Shown in pieces: positions 43,381 to 53,257 of a DNA stretch of 64,000 nt; the stretch's first letter is position 1, and every line of letters starts with the position of its first letter. Location: positions 546,180,971 through 546,244,970 of the forward strand of contig CM062297.1 in assembly GCA_031216915.1 (NCBI GenBank), in the 5' to 3' direction. The notes under the pieces are model-generated. The model had not been told where the DNA came from and did not search any database. It saw only the letters and a list, made by a program, of their open reading frames with translations. Source of the DNA: Pictodentalium vernedei. Lineage: Eukaryota; Mollusca; Scaphopoda; Dentaliida; Dentaliidae. A program made the position numbers and the translations under genes.

Positions 43381-44010
43381 ATGATCAAGTCCAAACATCC
43401 GAATTATAGTCTAGAACGTGCAAGACTTCAAACGTTTAAAAATTGGCCTTCGCATCTTGCTCAAAAACCCGAAGATTTAGCCGCCGCGGATTTCGTTTAC
43501 GTGGGTAAAGGCGCCAAAGTCAAATGTTTTTGTTGTGACATACATTTGATGAATTGGGAACCTCACGACGTACCTTTACTAGAACACATAAGTAATATTG
43601 AAAAAGACGAATGCGATTATTTGAACAAGATCCTAACATTGGGATTGATCAAAATCCATGACAAAGAGAGGGATAGAGATAAAAACCAAAAATTATTGAT
43701 GGATATGTTACAACTCGGATACACAAAGGAACAATTGTACGATGCGTTAAACATCGTGAATAAGACCCTGTCTCAATTCATAACTTTAGAACATCTCATC
43801 AAATTCATGGCGGAAGCGGACGAGTTATCATCACTCGTCGAAAACAAGCCGAGCAAAACGTCCACCAAGTGTCTGGTCTGCGAAGGTGTCGCAAACGTCT
43901 TGTTTCTACCGTGCGCACACCTGCGTTACTGTAGAGAATGTTATTCCGAAGATGAGAAAACGTGTTCGGTTTGCGAGCAAGAAATAAAAGCGGTCTTAAA
44001 TTGTTTTTGA
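43381..44010 (+). CDS. Inhibitor-of-apoptosis-like protein (BIR, UBA-like, RING)
   Basis: An intact 209-residue gene. A single BIR domain occupies about residues 14-80: the entry RLQTFKNWP, then Zn ligands C49, C52, H69 and C78 in the canonical C-x2-C-x16-H-x8-C spacing, with NWEPHDVPLLEH matching the usual GLxxWEPxDDPWxEH. A central helix region (MLQLGYTKEQLYDALNIV, about 107-124) resembles the UBA of cellular IAPs. The C-terminal RING has C164, C167, C178, H180, C184, C187, C195 and C198. Known IAPs bind caspases or IAP antagonists through BIR and ubiquitinate partners through RING. Baculoviruses and other DNA viruses use them to delay host cell death. Element 1 has no counterpart. Capture from a host by element 2's lineage is likely but unproven. 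Confidence 0.88.
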   Translation: MIKSKHPNYSLERARLQTFKNWPSHLAQKPEDLAAADFVYVGKGAKVKCFCCDIHLMNWEPHDVPLLEHISNIEKDECDYLNKILTLGLIKIHDKERDRDKNQKLLMDMLQLGYTKEQLYDALNIVNKTLSQFITLEHLIKFMAEADELSSLVENKPSKTSTKCLVCEGVANVLFLPCAHLRYCRECYSEDEKTCSVCEQEIKAVLNCF

Positions 44011-44039
44011 ATAAAAAAACATATTAAAGAAAAAAATTG

Positions 44040-44150
44040 AATTTAAAATTTAACTTTTTTTTTTTATTATATATATATAAAAAGAGTAAAAAAGCAAAAC
44101 TTTTTTAACAAATTATTTAATACAAAATTCCAAAAAAAATATTCTTACAA
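44040..44150 (+). promoter_or_regulatory. Rightward AT-rich promoter module
   Basis: A TATATATATATAAAAAG box near 44069-44085 is followed by AACTTTTTTAACAAATTATT, ATACAAAATTCC and ATATTCTTACAAATG. This mirrors the leftward modules near 42600 and 43280. Confidence 0.6.
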
Positions 44151-44534
44151 ATGAAGCAAACAGATAAAACAATGGTAAATTTAAATGAGAAAACCATACC
44201 TCAGTTAAACAAGATTTGTAAACTATTACAAATTTCAGATTTCAGAAATCATAGAACTAAATCAAAAAAAATTGAAGTCATACAAGAATATTTGCGAAAC
44301 GCTAGAAAGGCAAACGAAATGTCGATAGCAACAACGTCAAAAGATGCATCGGTTGTGAAAAATAAGAAGACGACTAAACGAAAAGCCGTTGAAGAACATC
44401 AAGTTTCCAAAGAAAAGAAAAGAAAAACTAAAACGAAAACGAGTGATGCACTTCAGATTCAAGACAAACGAGATATATCGAGCGAAATTCGACGAGCAAT
44501 CAATGAAGAGAAAGGAGAAGAATATGTAACATGA
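44151..44534 (+). CDS. SAP-like DNA-binding protein or polymerase N-terminal extension
   Basis: It has 127 codons. The N-terminal part (residues 11-50: EKTIPQLNKICKLLQI and a Lys-rich turn, then EVIQEYLRNA) looks like a SAP or Rho-N helix-extended-helix DNA-binding fold. The rest is Lys-rich and basic with KKTTKRKAVEE and EKKRKTKTKT, probable nuclear signals. It ends EYVT-TGA. The reading frame continues without interruption into the polymerase, so it may be an N-terminal extension joined by readthrough or a separate small protein. Element 1 has the same TGA. Confidence 0.65.
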   Translation: MKQTDKTMVNLNEKTIPQLNKICKLLQISDFRNHRTKSKKIEVIQEYLRNARKANEMSIATTSKDASVVKNKKTTKRKAVEEHQVSKEKKRKTKTKTSDALQIQDKRDISSEIRRAINEEKGEEYVT

Positions 44535-47500
44535 CTTGTTACGGAACTATTCCAATCGAAACCCGTAGAACGGGAGAGTGCGATCAAAGGCGTTTTTAAA
44601 ACTTTCGACGTGATTCCCTCGTTGAAGAAAATCGATCCGAAATTGTTCATGGAACGGGTGAAGAAAGAAGTATTGGATTTGTTTCGCGAATACATGAACG
44701 TGGGATTAAAAATTAAGATGATACTCCATTGCATAATGAATAAAATCGACGTGGAGTCCAGTGAGAGCATCGTGAAAAATGCATATTTCAGATCTAACGT
44801 CGAACCCGTATTTCGAGGTTCAGATCTATCGGACGTTTTTGAAAAGATGAAAGACAAGATGTTGATGTCTCTCGCGAATTATCAACACGAAGGTAGTAAT
44901 TGGATGTTCAATGAGGTGTTGAAACTCGAAATTCACATAAATAAAAACGATCCGTTGAAAGGATCTTCCTACTTGGAATTACCGTATTTCTTGACTAAGA
45001 AACACGCCGTGGTCAATGTGAGAAATAAAGATGATCAGTGTTTTAAATGGGCAGTCACCTCCGCTTTATACCCTGTCGAAATACACTTCGATAGAGTTTC
45101 TCGTTACGTGGAAACTTCTAAAAATCTCGATTGGACCGGAGTGACTTTTCCAACAGAGTTAAAACATATCGAACGTTTCGAGGCTCAAAATCCCACCGTA
45201 GCGGTGAACGTCTTAGGATACGATGACGACAGACAGACTTCGTATCGCAGAAGAGAAAAGATGATTATTTTATTATTGATTTCGAATGGTGACAATCATC
45301 ATTATTGTTGGGTTAAACATCTGACCCGATTACTGTCAAAACAAAATAATAATCATAAAGGAAAGATATCTTTATGTTACAATTGCATGAATATATTTAA
45401 GACTGAAAAATCATTAGCGAAACATCAGGAATATTCCAACAAAAATCAAGGTGTCACCGTCAAAATGCCCAAACCCAACACCATCGTGAAGTTTGAAAAT
45501 CACAATAGAAGGTTAAAAGTACCATTCGTCGTGTACGCCGATTTTGAATGTTTCACCGCGAAAATGAGTTCCTGTCAACCCAACGCTCTTCAAAGTTACG
45601 TCGAAAGATATCAAAAACACATACCTTCGGGCTATTGCATTTACATGAAATGTGCTTTCGACTCGCAACACGACATGGGTCCCTGACCTACACGAAACAG
45701 TGTGAAGACGACGACGTGGCTCAAAGGTTCGTGAAAGAGTTAGAATCGAAAATTCAAATGTTATACAACAAATTCAAAACTCCGGTGAAAATGATCATCA
45801 CATGAGAGCAGCAGGACGAAAATAACAGAGCCACCAAATGTCACATATGCAGACAATCGTTCGACGAAAATTCAGAGGAAAATAAGAAGGTCAGAGACCA
45901 CGATCATTACACGGGTCTGTATCGCGGTCCGGCTCACAGCAAGTGTAATTTAAAATATCGAGACACCGCTTTCTATCCGGTGATGTTTCACAATCTCTCG
46001 GGTTATGACAGTCATCTGTTCGTGAAAAATCTCGGCACCTCACACAAAGAATTAAATTGCATCGCGAACAGCGAAGAAAGATACATTTCCTTCACGAAAT
46101 GGAAGCTCATGGAGAAGAAAAGAGTAATTGACGGAAATACGTTGAAAGAAAAAACGAAATTCATTTGTAGATGCATACGTTTCATCGACAGTTTTAAATT
46201 CATGTCGACTGCTCTGGAAAAATTAGTCGATAACATGAGCAAGGATAAATTCAAAATATCGAGCGAACATTTCGGAGAACGAGTAGACGTCATGTTGAGG
46301 AAAGGAGTCTATCCTTACCATTACATGAACGATCTAAAGAGATTCGAAGACACCGCACTACCTTCAAAAGAAGATTTTTATTCGAAATTATACGAATCCG
46401 ACATTTCTGATGAGAATTACGAACACGCCAAAAACGTGTGGAAATCATTCGATATGAAAACCATGAGAGATTATCACGATCTCTATCTGAAGACCGACGT
46501 TCTGCTCTTGGCAGACGTGTTTTAAAATTTTTGAGACGTCTGTCGTCAAAATTACGATCTGGATCCCGCTTGGTATTTCACCGCACCCGGTCTGGCGTGG
46601 GACGCTCTGTTGAAGACCACCGAAGTCCAATTGGAATTATTATCTGACGTGGACATGTTGCTCATGTTCGAAAGGGCTGCGAGAGGTGGCATCTCGATGA
46701 TCTCTCACAGATATTCTGAGGCTAACAATCCCTACATGAAAGAAGGTTTCGATTCGAAACGGTCGACTAAATACATACAGTATTGGGATGCCAATAATCT
46801 GTATGGTTGGGCTATGAGTCATCCTTTACCGATTAGAAATTTCGAATGGGTGAAGGAACCAGAAGAGATGCAAAAATGGAGAGACTATCCTTGCATTTTA
46901 GAAGTCGATTTGAACTATCCGGAAGAATTACACGATCCACACAACGATTATCCGCTAGCTCCCGAATGAATGGAACCGAACGAAGGAGACGATGAAAAAC
47001 TCATTCCCAATTTATTTAACAAACGTAACTACGTCATCTACAGTGAGAATTTGAAACAGTACGTCGATTACGGGATGAAATTAGTCAACATACATCACAT
47101 CATTCGATTCAACGAAGAGCCTTGGATGAAAAAATACATAGATCTCAACACGAATCTCAGAACTCGAGCCGAGAACGATTTCGAAAAAGATTTCTTCAAC
47201 TCATGAACAACTGCGTGTACGGCAAATCGATGAAAAACATCAGGAAGAGAATCGACGTTCAACTCGTCATGTCTGAGAAAAGAGCTAAAAAATTAGTGGT
47301 GAAACCCAATTACAAACACCGAACCATATTCAACGAAAATCTAGTGGCCGTTCACATGCAAAAGATGCACCTGAAGTTCGACAAACCGTATTATCTCGGA
47401 CTGATCATCTTAGATATCAGCAAGCGATTGATGTACGAGTTTCACTTCGATTACGTCAAACGAAAATTTGGTGACAAAGCCAAACTACTGTTCACCGACA

Positions 47501-48159
47501 CGGACAGTTTAGTTTACGAGATAGAGACGAAAGACGTCTACCGAGATATATCTCTGGACATGGCTGAGTGGTTCGACATGAGCAATTATCCCGTCGATCA
47601 CCCGTCCAACATTCAATCGAACGACAACAAGAAGGTGTTGGGTAAATTTAAGGATGAGAGCAGTGGTAAACAGATCGTCGAATTCATGGGCTTGAGACCC
47701 AAACTGTATGCTTATCGTCTAGAAGATGATGAAGAGATCAAGAAGTGCAAAGGAGTTAAAGCATGCGTGGTGAAGAAAAACATCTCTTTCCAAGAGTATA
47801 AAGATTGTCTGTTAGGAAGTGGTCCGGTGTATAAGACTATGAAATCGATTCGAAGCGAAAATCACGACTTGTATACCGAAATAGTCAACAAGATTTCGCT
47901 GATGGCCAACGACGATAAGAGATTCGTGTTAGATGATAAAATAAGCACTTTGGCACTCAGACATTGGACTTTGGATCTAATTTTATACGATATGAATGGG
48001 GATGATTGGATTCTAGATACAATTGTGGATGATAAGATTCCAGATACGATTGTGGATGATAGGATTCCAGAAAATCAAGAAGAATTAGATGAACACAAAA
48101 TTATAGAAATCGATAGTGACATCGAGAAAGTTAGTTTAAAAAGAAAAAGAAAAAAATAG
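44535..48159 (+). pseudogene. POLB: Protein-primed family B DNA polymerase
   Basis: It spans about 1,200 codons and is the replicase. The first ATG in phase is 44649 (MERVKKEVLDLF). The order of domains is: N-terminal Polinton domain (DDQCFKWAVTSALYPVE), ExoI YADFECF near 45530, Zn/HNH-like CHIC...HDHYTG...HSKCN near 45840-45950, ExoII HNLSGYDSHLF near 45990, ExoIII YHDLYLKTDVLLLADVF near 46475, motif A YWDANNLYGWAM near 46780, motif B NNCVYGKSM near 47200, and motif C FTDTDSLVYEI near 47490. Breaks are one-base shifts near 45683 and 47200, and stops at 45803, 46523, 46532 and 46967. Three of these are CGA in element 1. The C-terminus has a short DTIVDD duplication and a KRKRKK nuclear signal. 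Key residues are intact, so decay is recent. Confidence 0.93.
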
Positions 48160-48224
48160 AAAAAAAAATAATGTCATTTTTAGTAAATTATAATAAAATA
48201 AATAAAAAAAATATATACGCATTT

Positions 48225-48659
48225 ATGAATAAGAAAATAAAGATATCCGTAGAAGGTGTCGTCTTACCCAACGAACCCCTATCCAACATCGATCTGTTGA
48301 ATGCGGCAAAAGATTTGAAAATCGAAGATTTTCAAGGAGTGTTTTCCAGAGATGCCTTGCCGAAGAGAAGACCTCGACAATCGGAATGCGGAATTTTAAA
48401 TCTAGACGATTCATTGGGTGAAGGCACTCACTGGGTGGCATGGATGAAGAACGGGAAGAAGAAAAATTATTATTTCGACAGCTACAGAATCTCGCCGCCA
48501 AAAGAAATAAAGAACTATTTCAACAAATCGATGGTTCGTTACAACACGGAACAAGTCCAATCACCACATCAAGTGTTTTGCGGTCACCTATGTCTCTACG
48601 TTCTCAAGAGATGGTCTGAAGGAGATCGATTTCAAGACATTCTCAATGATTTACATTAG
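48225..48659 (+). CDS. PRO: Adenain-like cysteine protease
   Basis: An intact 144-residue gene with His69 in GTHWVAW, Asp85 in YYFDSY, Gln116 and Cys119 in VFCGHLCL. These form the catalytic set of the adenovirus/Polinton maturation protease that cleaves capsid precursors inside the assembling particle. I chose the start at 48225 because element 1 shares this ATG, whereas the upstream ATG at 48171 is followed by a stop there. The gene follows the polymerase by about 65 bp and precedes the fibre gene. Length is typical for Polinton proteases and shorter than adenain. Confidence 0.9.
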   Translation: MNKKIKISVEGVVLPNEPLSNIDLLNAAKDLKIEDFQGVFSRDALPKRRPRQSECGILNLDDSLGEGTHWVAWMKNGKKKNYYFDSYRISPPKEIKNYFNKSMVRYNTEQVQSPHQVFCGHLCLYVLKRWSEGDRFQDILNDLH

Positions 48660-48815
48660 AGAGAGATTTTTTTTTTTATAGTATATATAAAGATAAAAAA
48701 TTATTTTAAAAAAATTTTAATCGAATAAAAACGAAAAATAAAATAACATAGTTCATTTTTAATAAACTGCATTTTGAACATATTTTTCTAAAAAAACAAA
48801 AAATCCCACAACAAC
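48660..48815 (+). promoter_or_regulatory. AT-rich leader of the fibre gene
   Basis: ATAGTATATATAAAG near 48679 is conserved with ATAGTATATATATAAAGG near 21755 in element 1. Long A/T runs follow up to the fibre ATG. Confidence 0.5.
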
Positions 48816-50130
48816 ATGCCAGTCGATAAATTTGGTAGAAGTGACGACGAAAAAGTCAACCCGAGAAAGAAGAGGAAGACGTTCGAAGTCGACGATGGTT
48901 ACGACGTTGCCAACTTGGACGAACGTTATGTTCGGTGATATGAACCTCGAGAAGAACCTTTGAACATGAACGATAAGAAGCTCTACAATCTTCCTGAACA
49001 GGGGGAATGCCGATTTCGAACGAATCCTGCTAGATAATTACGTGGATAAAACCATGACCGACGATCTGGATCTGAAATCCAAATGTTTGGTGAATGTCGC
49101 GAATCCCATAGATCCCACCGATGCCACGACCAAGAAATACACGGACAACTCTCACGCGAGATTCAGCGAACACCTGAGAAATAGATACGTTCAGAAAACG
49201 ATGCACTCGGAATTGAATGCTAATTCTAACAAGATAACGAACGTGGCAACTCCCACGAATCCCAAGGACGTGGCGACCAAACACTACATAGATCTGGAAC
49301 AGAGAAAGTCTGACAGACGAGAAATGAAATCGGATCTGAATGCGGGATTCTACAAGATATTGAATTTGTCGAAGATCGACGACACGGATGCGGACTCAAC
49401 CGCGGTCAACAAGGGCTACGTAGATTCTGCCGTGATACGATCACAAGAATATGTAGAATTGCAAGTGGACGATCTCTACCTGAACAAACAATCTGGCGGA
49501 ACCATGGAGGGTGGCATCAACATGAACGGTGAGAATTTATTCGGTCTCGGTCACGATCCCGAATTCGATTCCAGCATTGTCAGCAGGAAGTACGTGGATG
49601 ACAACTCGGTCTGGAGAAAGGGTGACATCATGGAAGGTAAACTAGACATGGGTGGACACACGCTCATGAATCTACCGGATCCCGTGAACATGATGGATGC
49701 TTGCACCCTGATTTCAGTGGTGGAGAAAGTTAAATATGCTAGACAATTGATCACTGTGTGGGCCGAAGAGGCCGGCGCCTTAGATGAGGGAAAAGCTGAG
49801 TGGTCTTTCGGAAATGGAGGTAGCGTATCGAAACATGGTCAGGTGGGATATCCCATGCTGTTGGGAGGTGAAATCCTTCGAATGAGTCTGGCTTCCTCGG
49901 ATTTGAATAACAGAGCAGTCGTCAATCTCATGGTGAATGGTGTAGAGAGCGATAAGAGATACAGCGTCGAAAAGACTGAGAATCAACATGCGAATGTTAG
50001 CACGTTCGGCACGCCTCTCAAAGTGAACGCCGGAGACAGGATTAATTTCGTTATGAAAACCAATAATCCCGAAGCCACCACTTCCATGGTGAGTCTACTG
50101 ATCGAACTAGATCCTTTGAACAAACAGTGA
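48816..50130 (+). pseudogene. Fibre-like attachment protein
   Basis: The N-terminus MPVDKFGRSDDEKVNPRKK matches a conserved tail motif of this family (MPVDKFGR), probably anchoring to the vertex. TGA at 48936-48938 and a deletion near 49000 break it. From 49042 to 50130, 362 codons are open. About five shaft modules follow the pattern hydrophobic-xN(V/L)xxP then D-A-xxK-x-Y-(V/T/I)D, such as NVATPTNPKDVATKHYID and LNLSKIDDTDADSTAVNKGY. The C-terminal ~120 residues (EWSFGNGG to SLLIELDPLNKQ) look like a compact beta head. By analogy with adenovirus and phage fibres it would bind host receptors; this is inference. It faces the major capsid gene convergently. Confidence 0.75.
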
Positions 50131-50210
50131 ACGTGTGGAAAATAATGAATTAAAAAAAAATAATAATGTGTGATTATTAAAAACAAAAAAAAAACAAAAA
50201 AACAAAAAAA

Positions 50211-50233
50211 ATGAGATCTAAAGATGATCTCAT
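50211..50233. terminator. Bidirectional hairpin terminator candidate 2
   Basis: The same ATGAGATC and GATCTCAT stem as at 42009, with one loop base changed, is flanked by A-runs before and T-runs after. It lies between the convergent fibre and major capsid genes. The capsid stop codon (TAA, 50235-50233) touches the stem. Confidence 0.65.
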
Positions 50234-51661
50234 TACTTTTTTTTTTGTTTTTCTTCTTCTTCACTATCACCATATATTATAATGACGTTTCCTTTTCTCT
50301 CAATTTTCAGCATCGATTCTTCTTTTTCTTTTTTTCTTTTTCTTTGTGATATGATACATTTATAACAACACTTTTGTTGATCCGAATCATAATTATGAAC
50401 GAATGTTGTGCATTTCTTGGTAACACTCACATCATTACCATTCTCTTCAGAAGGTAGTGGTGATGGTGGAATGCGTCTCATTCTTTTCATTTTCAACCGT
50501 CTATCCCGCTGTTTACCTAACCATTTTTCCACATCTAAGACGCTACTCTTGAGTCGTTCACTCTGTTTACTGACGTCGAATACGAACATGGGATACATCG
50601 ACTTGTATTCGCCAGGAGATATGTTAGGATTGCTCATCAATTCATCTAGACCGTGATACTTCTTTCTAAAATCAGTGGCATCGCCGTACAGTCTGCAGAA
50701 ATCGTTCTTGTCAAACGACACATTGTAATCGATTGCAGGATATCTCGTGGCGTTCAGAAACACTTGCATGTTTCTCAAATGGCAGTGATCGAACAGCGAT
50801 GCATTCTTTTCCTGAGACCCGTCCCTATCGGTCTGAAATGCAACCACGATGAAACGCGGTCTCTCGGAAGCGGATTTCACCGTCAATCTCCAATTGAAGT
50901 GATTTGTGAAGGGAGGAATGCTAGCCGTGTTGCACTGTCTCATTCTAAATCACACGGGTAATTTACTCTTGGATTCTATGATCTTGTAGAGACGTGCTTT
51001 CTCCACGATCGAAGGCTCCACGTGTGGAACGAACAACAATATCTTGTGTAGAGTTATCTTACCCACATCGGTCGCAGTGAGTCTCACTATTGCGTCATCA
51101 TTTCCTTTTCGAATCAACATCAGATTGTGTTTGAATCCGTACATGATCTTGTTGTAATCGTCCGCAAATCCGAAGATGTGTTTCAAAGGTATCCTGAACG
51201 AAAACGTTCCTTTAGGTCTGGACGTCTTGATGACGTAGTCGAATATCAAGGCAGCGCCTGCACTAGCAGGGCCTACGGTGTCTTTCACCCACAACTGATT
51301 AAGTCCTTGGATTTTGAAAAATCATCAGGATACGTCAAGAGTCCGAACATCGTGGTGGCCTGACCGGGATGAAACACAGATTCTATCTCTTGTCCGGATA
51401 GCATGTATTTTATGTTACTGAATAGATGCATGATGCCATTATTGGCTAGAGTAACCATGTCGTCGGCGGCGTAGTCGCTCCCATCTTCCTTGGTGAGACG
51501 TCCCTGCACCACTATGTAACTCTCGCTAGGATGTATGAATAGATCTTGAGTTTTGACGTTGATTCTTATCTCTCCAGCATTGGTTCGTATTTGTGAACCT
51601 CATATTCTTGAATACTTTCATCTTTCACTATGCTTTGTGCTATATCTAGTATATTTGTCAT
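50233..51661 (-). pseudogene. Major capsid protein (double-jelly-roll type) with atypical tail
   Basis: Start MTNILDIAQSIVKDESIQEY. Recognised blocks in order are INVKTQDLFIHPSESYIVVQ, a DFSKSKDL segment, SFRIPLKHIFGFADDYNKIM, RKGNDDAIVRL, NWRLTVKSASERPRFIVVAF, and KSMYPMFVFDVSKQSERLKS. These match a capsid family widespread in invertebrate Polinton/adintovirus-like sequences. Frameshifts lie near 51580 and 51290, and a TGA near 50953 (LPV-stop-FRMRQCN). After RLKSSVLDVE, where the last strands of the second jelly roll are expected, the frame instead runs into about 90 Lys/Arg/Glu-rich residues with a CCYKC motif. Element 1 has lost the gene. Confidence 0.8.
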
Positions 51662-51821
51662 TTTAAAGGATTTTTTTAGTTTTTTGTTTATTAATTAACT
51701 TGCTTTTTTTTATCTAAAAGTAGTTTTTAATTATTTTTATTATTTTTTTCTCTCTTATATATATGTGTGTAAACAAGAAAATGTTAAAGAGAGTAAATAA
51801 AAAAATTTTTTGTCTTCTTCA
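51662..51821 (-). promoter_or_regulatory. AT-rich upstream region of the major capsid gene
   Basis: A TATATATAAGAGAG box (near 51765-51750, minus strand) lies about 100 bp before the capsid start. The region also separates it from the integrase stop at 51822. Confidence 0.45.
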
Positions 51822-52677
51822 TCAAAACTTCGTCTTCTGTAATTGTTGTTTGTAAAACATTCCAATGATCTCTTCTCCATCCAAAGCTTCGATTTCGCAA
51901 GTCACCAGATCAGTGTGAAATATTTTGATTATCACAAAGATTTCCGAGGTCCATCGAGGAGTATAACCCTTTTCGAAGTGCTTCTTATAAGCGTAGATTC
52001 ACACTCGATCACCGACCGCAAATTTCGGCGTTCTAGACTTCTTCCTGATCTTAGATCTCTCAGGATATAGATTCGCGTAGACCCGTTTTTCGTTTCGAGG
52101 ATCGCTAGCTTCCGCGGGAGTCATCTTGATCGATCTGTGTCGCGTGTTGTTGTAATCTTTGACCAGACCGTTCAGAGCGTATATGTATTTCTTGGTCAAA
52201 TTCACCATGACGCATCTGTGCATCTTTTCCTTCATCGTTCGATTCCAACGTTCCACCACGCTGGCTTTCTCTTCGTTTTCGATCGAGTAGAGGTCTACCA
52301 ATCAACGAACGTTCTTGTTGTAGAATTCCTTTCCCTTGTCCACCCACAATTTACTCGGTTTTCGAGAAGACGAGTCGAACACGCTCTTCAGAGCCTCAGC
52401 GACGAGAGGTCCCGATTTATTCTTCAAAGCTCTGATCCAACCGTATTTGGAAAACACGTCGATGACCATCAATAGATATTTGATACCCTTGTTCCACCTC
52501 GAAAACGATCTCATGTCGACCAAGTCGGCAGACCAAATATCATGCAGACCCTTCACGAACACCCTTTTCTTTCGAAATTTTACGCACTATGGGTTTGTGT
52601 AACTCCTCGGCCAATTCGCTCGTCAATAATCGTTTCTTCTTCTTTTCAGATGCGCTTTTTTTTTTTAAACGCCCCAT
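51822..52677 (-). pseudogene. INT: Retroviral-type (rve) integrase
   Basis: It begins MGRLKKKSASEKKKKRLL, a basic N-terminus. One extra A near 52578 shifts the frame. Then follow IWSADLVDMRSFSRW (first Asp), YLLMVIDVFSKYGW, LWVDKGKEFYN (second Asp), and SVVERWNRTMKEKM (Glu). The C-terminal SH3/chromo-like domain has VGDRV-stop-IYAYKKHFEKGYTPRWTSE and ends GMFYKQQLQKTKF. In-frame TGA codons lie at 52302-52304 and 51999-52001. In Polintons this enzyme inserts the element with a 6-bp duplication, as seen here. Its start overlaps the end of the PLA2 gene by 13 bp. Confidence 0.9.
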
Positions 52678-53153
52678 CCGAATCGACGTTTCGCACCGAT
52701 CAGATTGCCGACCAGCGAACGTTCCATCTTCTCTCTCCTGGTCGGATTCGATATGCCTCTCAATCTCCCCAACATGTTTTTGTCGCAGACGTCGTTGCGA
52801 GTCTTGGTGTCGGGATGTCCGGCGTAGCACAGATCGTGATCATACACGGCCGTGTCCACCCTATTCATGGGTTTGCTCCAAGATTTGGGAGTCAGATCGG
52901 CATTGAGTCTCTTGTTCAATTTCGTTCCGGGTCCTGTGAAACTGTGACCGGGCAGATGCATTTCAAAAGGTAGATTGTTGATCATTTTATTCACGATGCC
53001 TTTACCTTTGCTCGCATTCTTTTTTTTGACGAATCGCGTCTTGACAGAACCACACACGTCGCAAATTCCGCGAAGCATCCATCTATCGTTTTTAGTTCGC
53101 ATTTCTCAAGAATTACTCATCTCGGTAACTCTCTTACACTTTACGCAATACAT
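52665..53153 (-). pseudogene. Zn-ribbon plus phospholipase A2-like virion protein
   Basis: The N-terminal Zn ribbon is MYCVKCKRV and ICDVCGSVKT. TGA at 53106-53108 (CGA in element 1) lies between the knuckles; an internal ATG at 53102 could still give 145 residues. The PLA2 part has a Ca-loop-like SFTGPGTKLNKRL and the active-site YDHDLCYAGHPDTKTRNDVC, with the HD pair plus downstream Asp like the unique N-terminus of parvovirus VP1. In parvoviruses this activity breaches endosomes. Here that role is inference. The end FGWGV overlaps the integrase start. Confidence 0.75.
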
Positions 53154-53257
53154 TTTTTTAAGAGTTATTTAAATTAATTTCGTTTTTTATTTTATATATA
53201 AATTTAATATTTTTTTTTTTTTAAATTCTGTTCTTATTATATATATATATTTCTTTT
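53154..53257 (-). promoter_or_regulatory. AT-rich promoter of the PLA2/integrase unit
   Basis: Reading leftward, TATATATATATAATAAG (53247-53231) and TATATAAAATAAAA (53203-53190) precede the PLA2 start. Similar boxes lie at the same place in element 1 (23820-23850). Confidence 0.5.

Noticed and set aside
50408-53172. Long plus-strand frames opposite the leftward capsid, integrase and PLA2 genes
   Set aside because: They are complements of recognised minus-strand genes and have no family resemblance.
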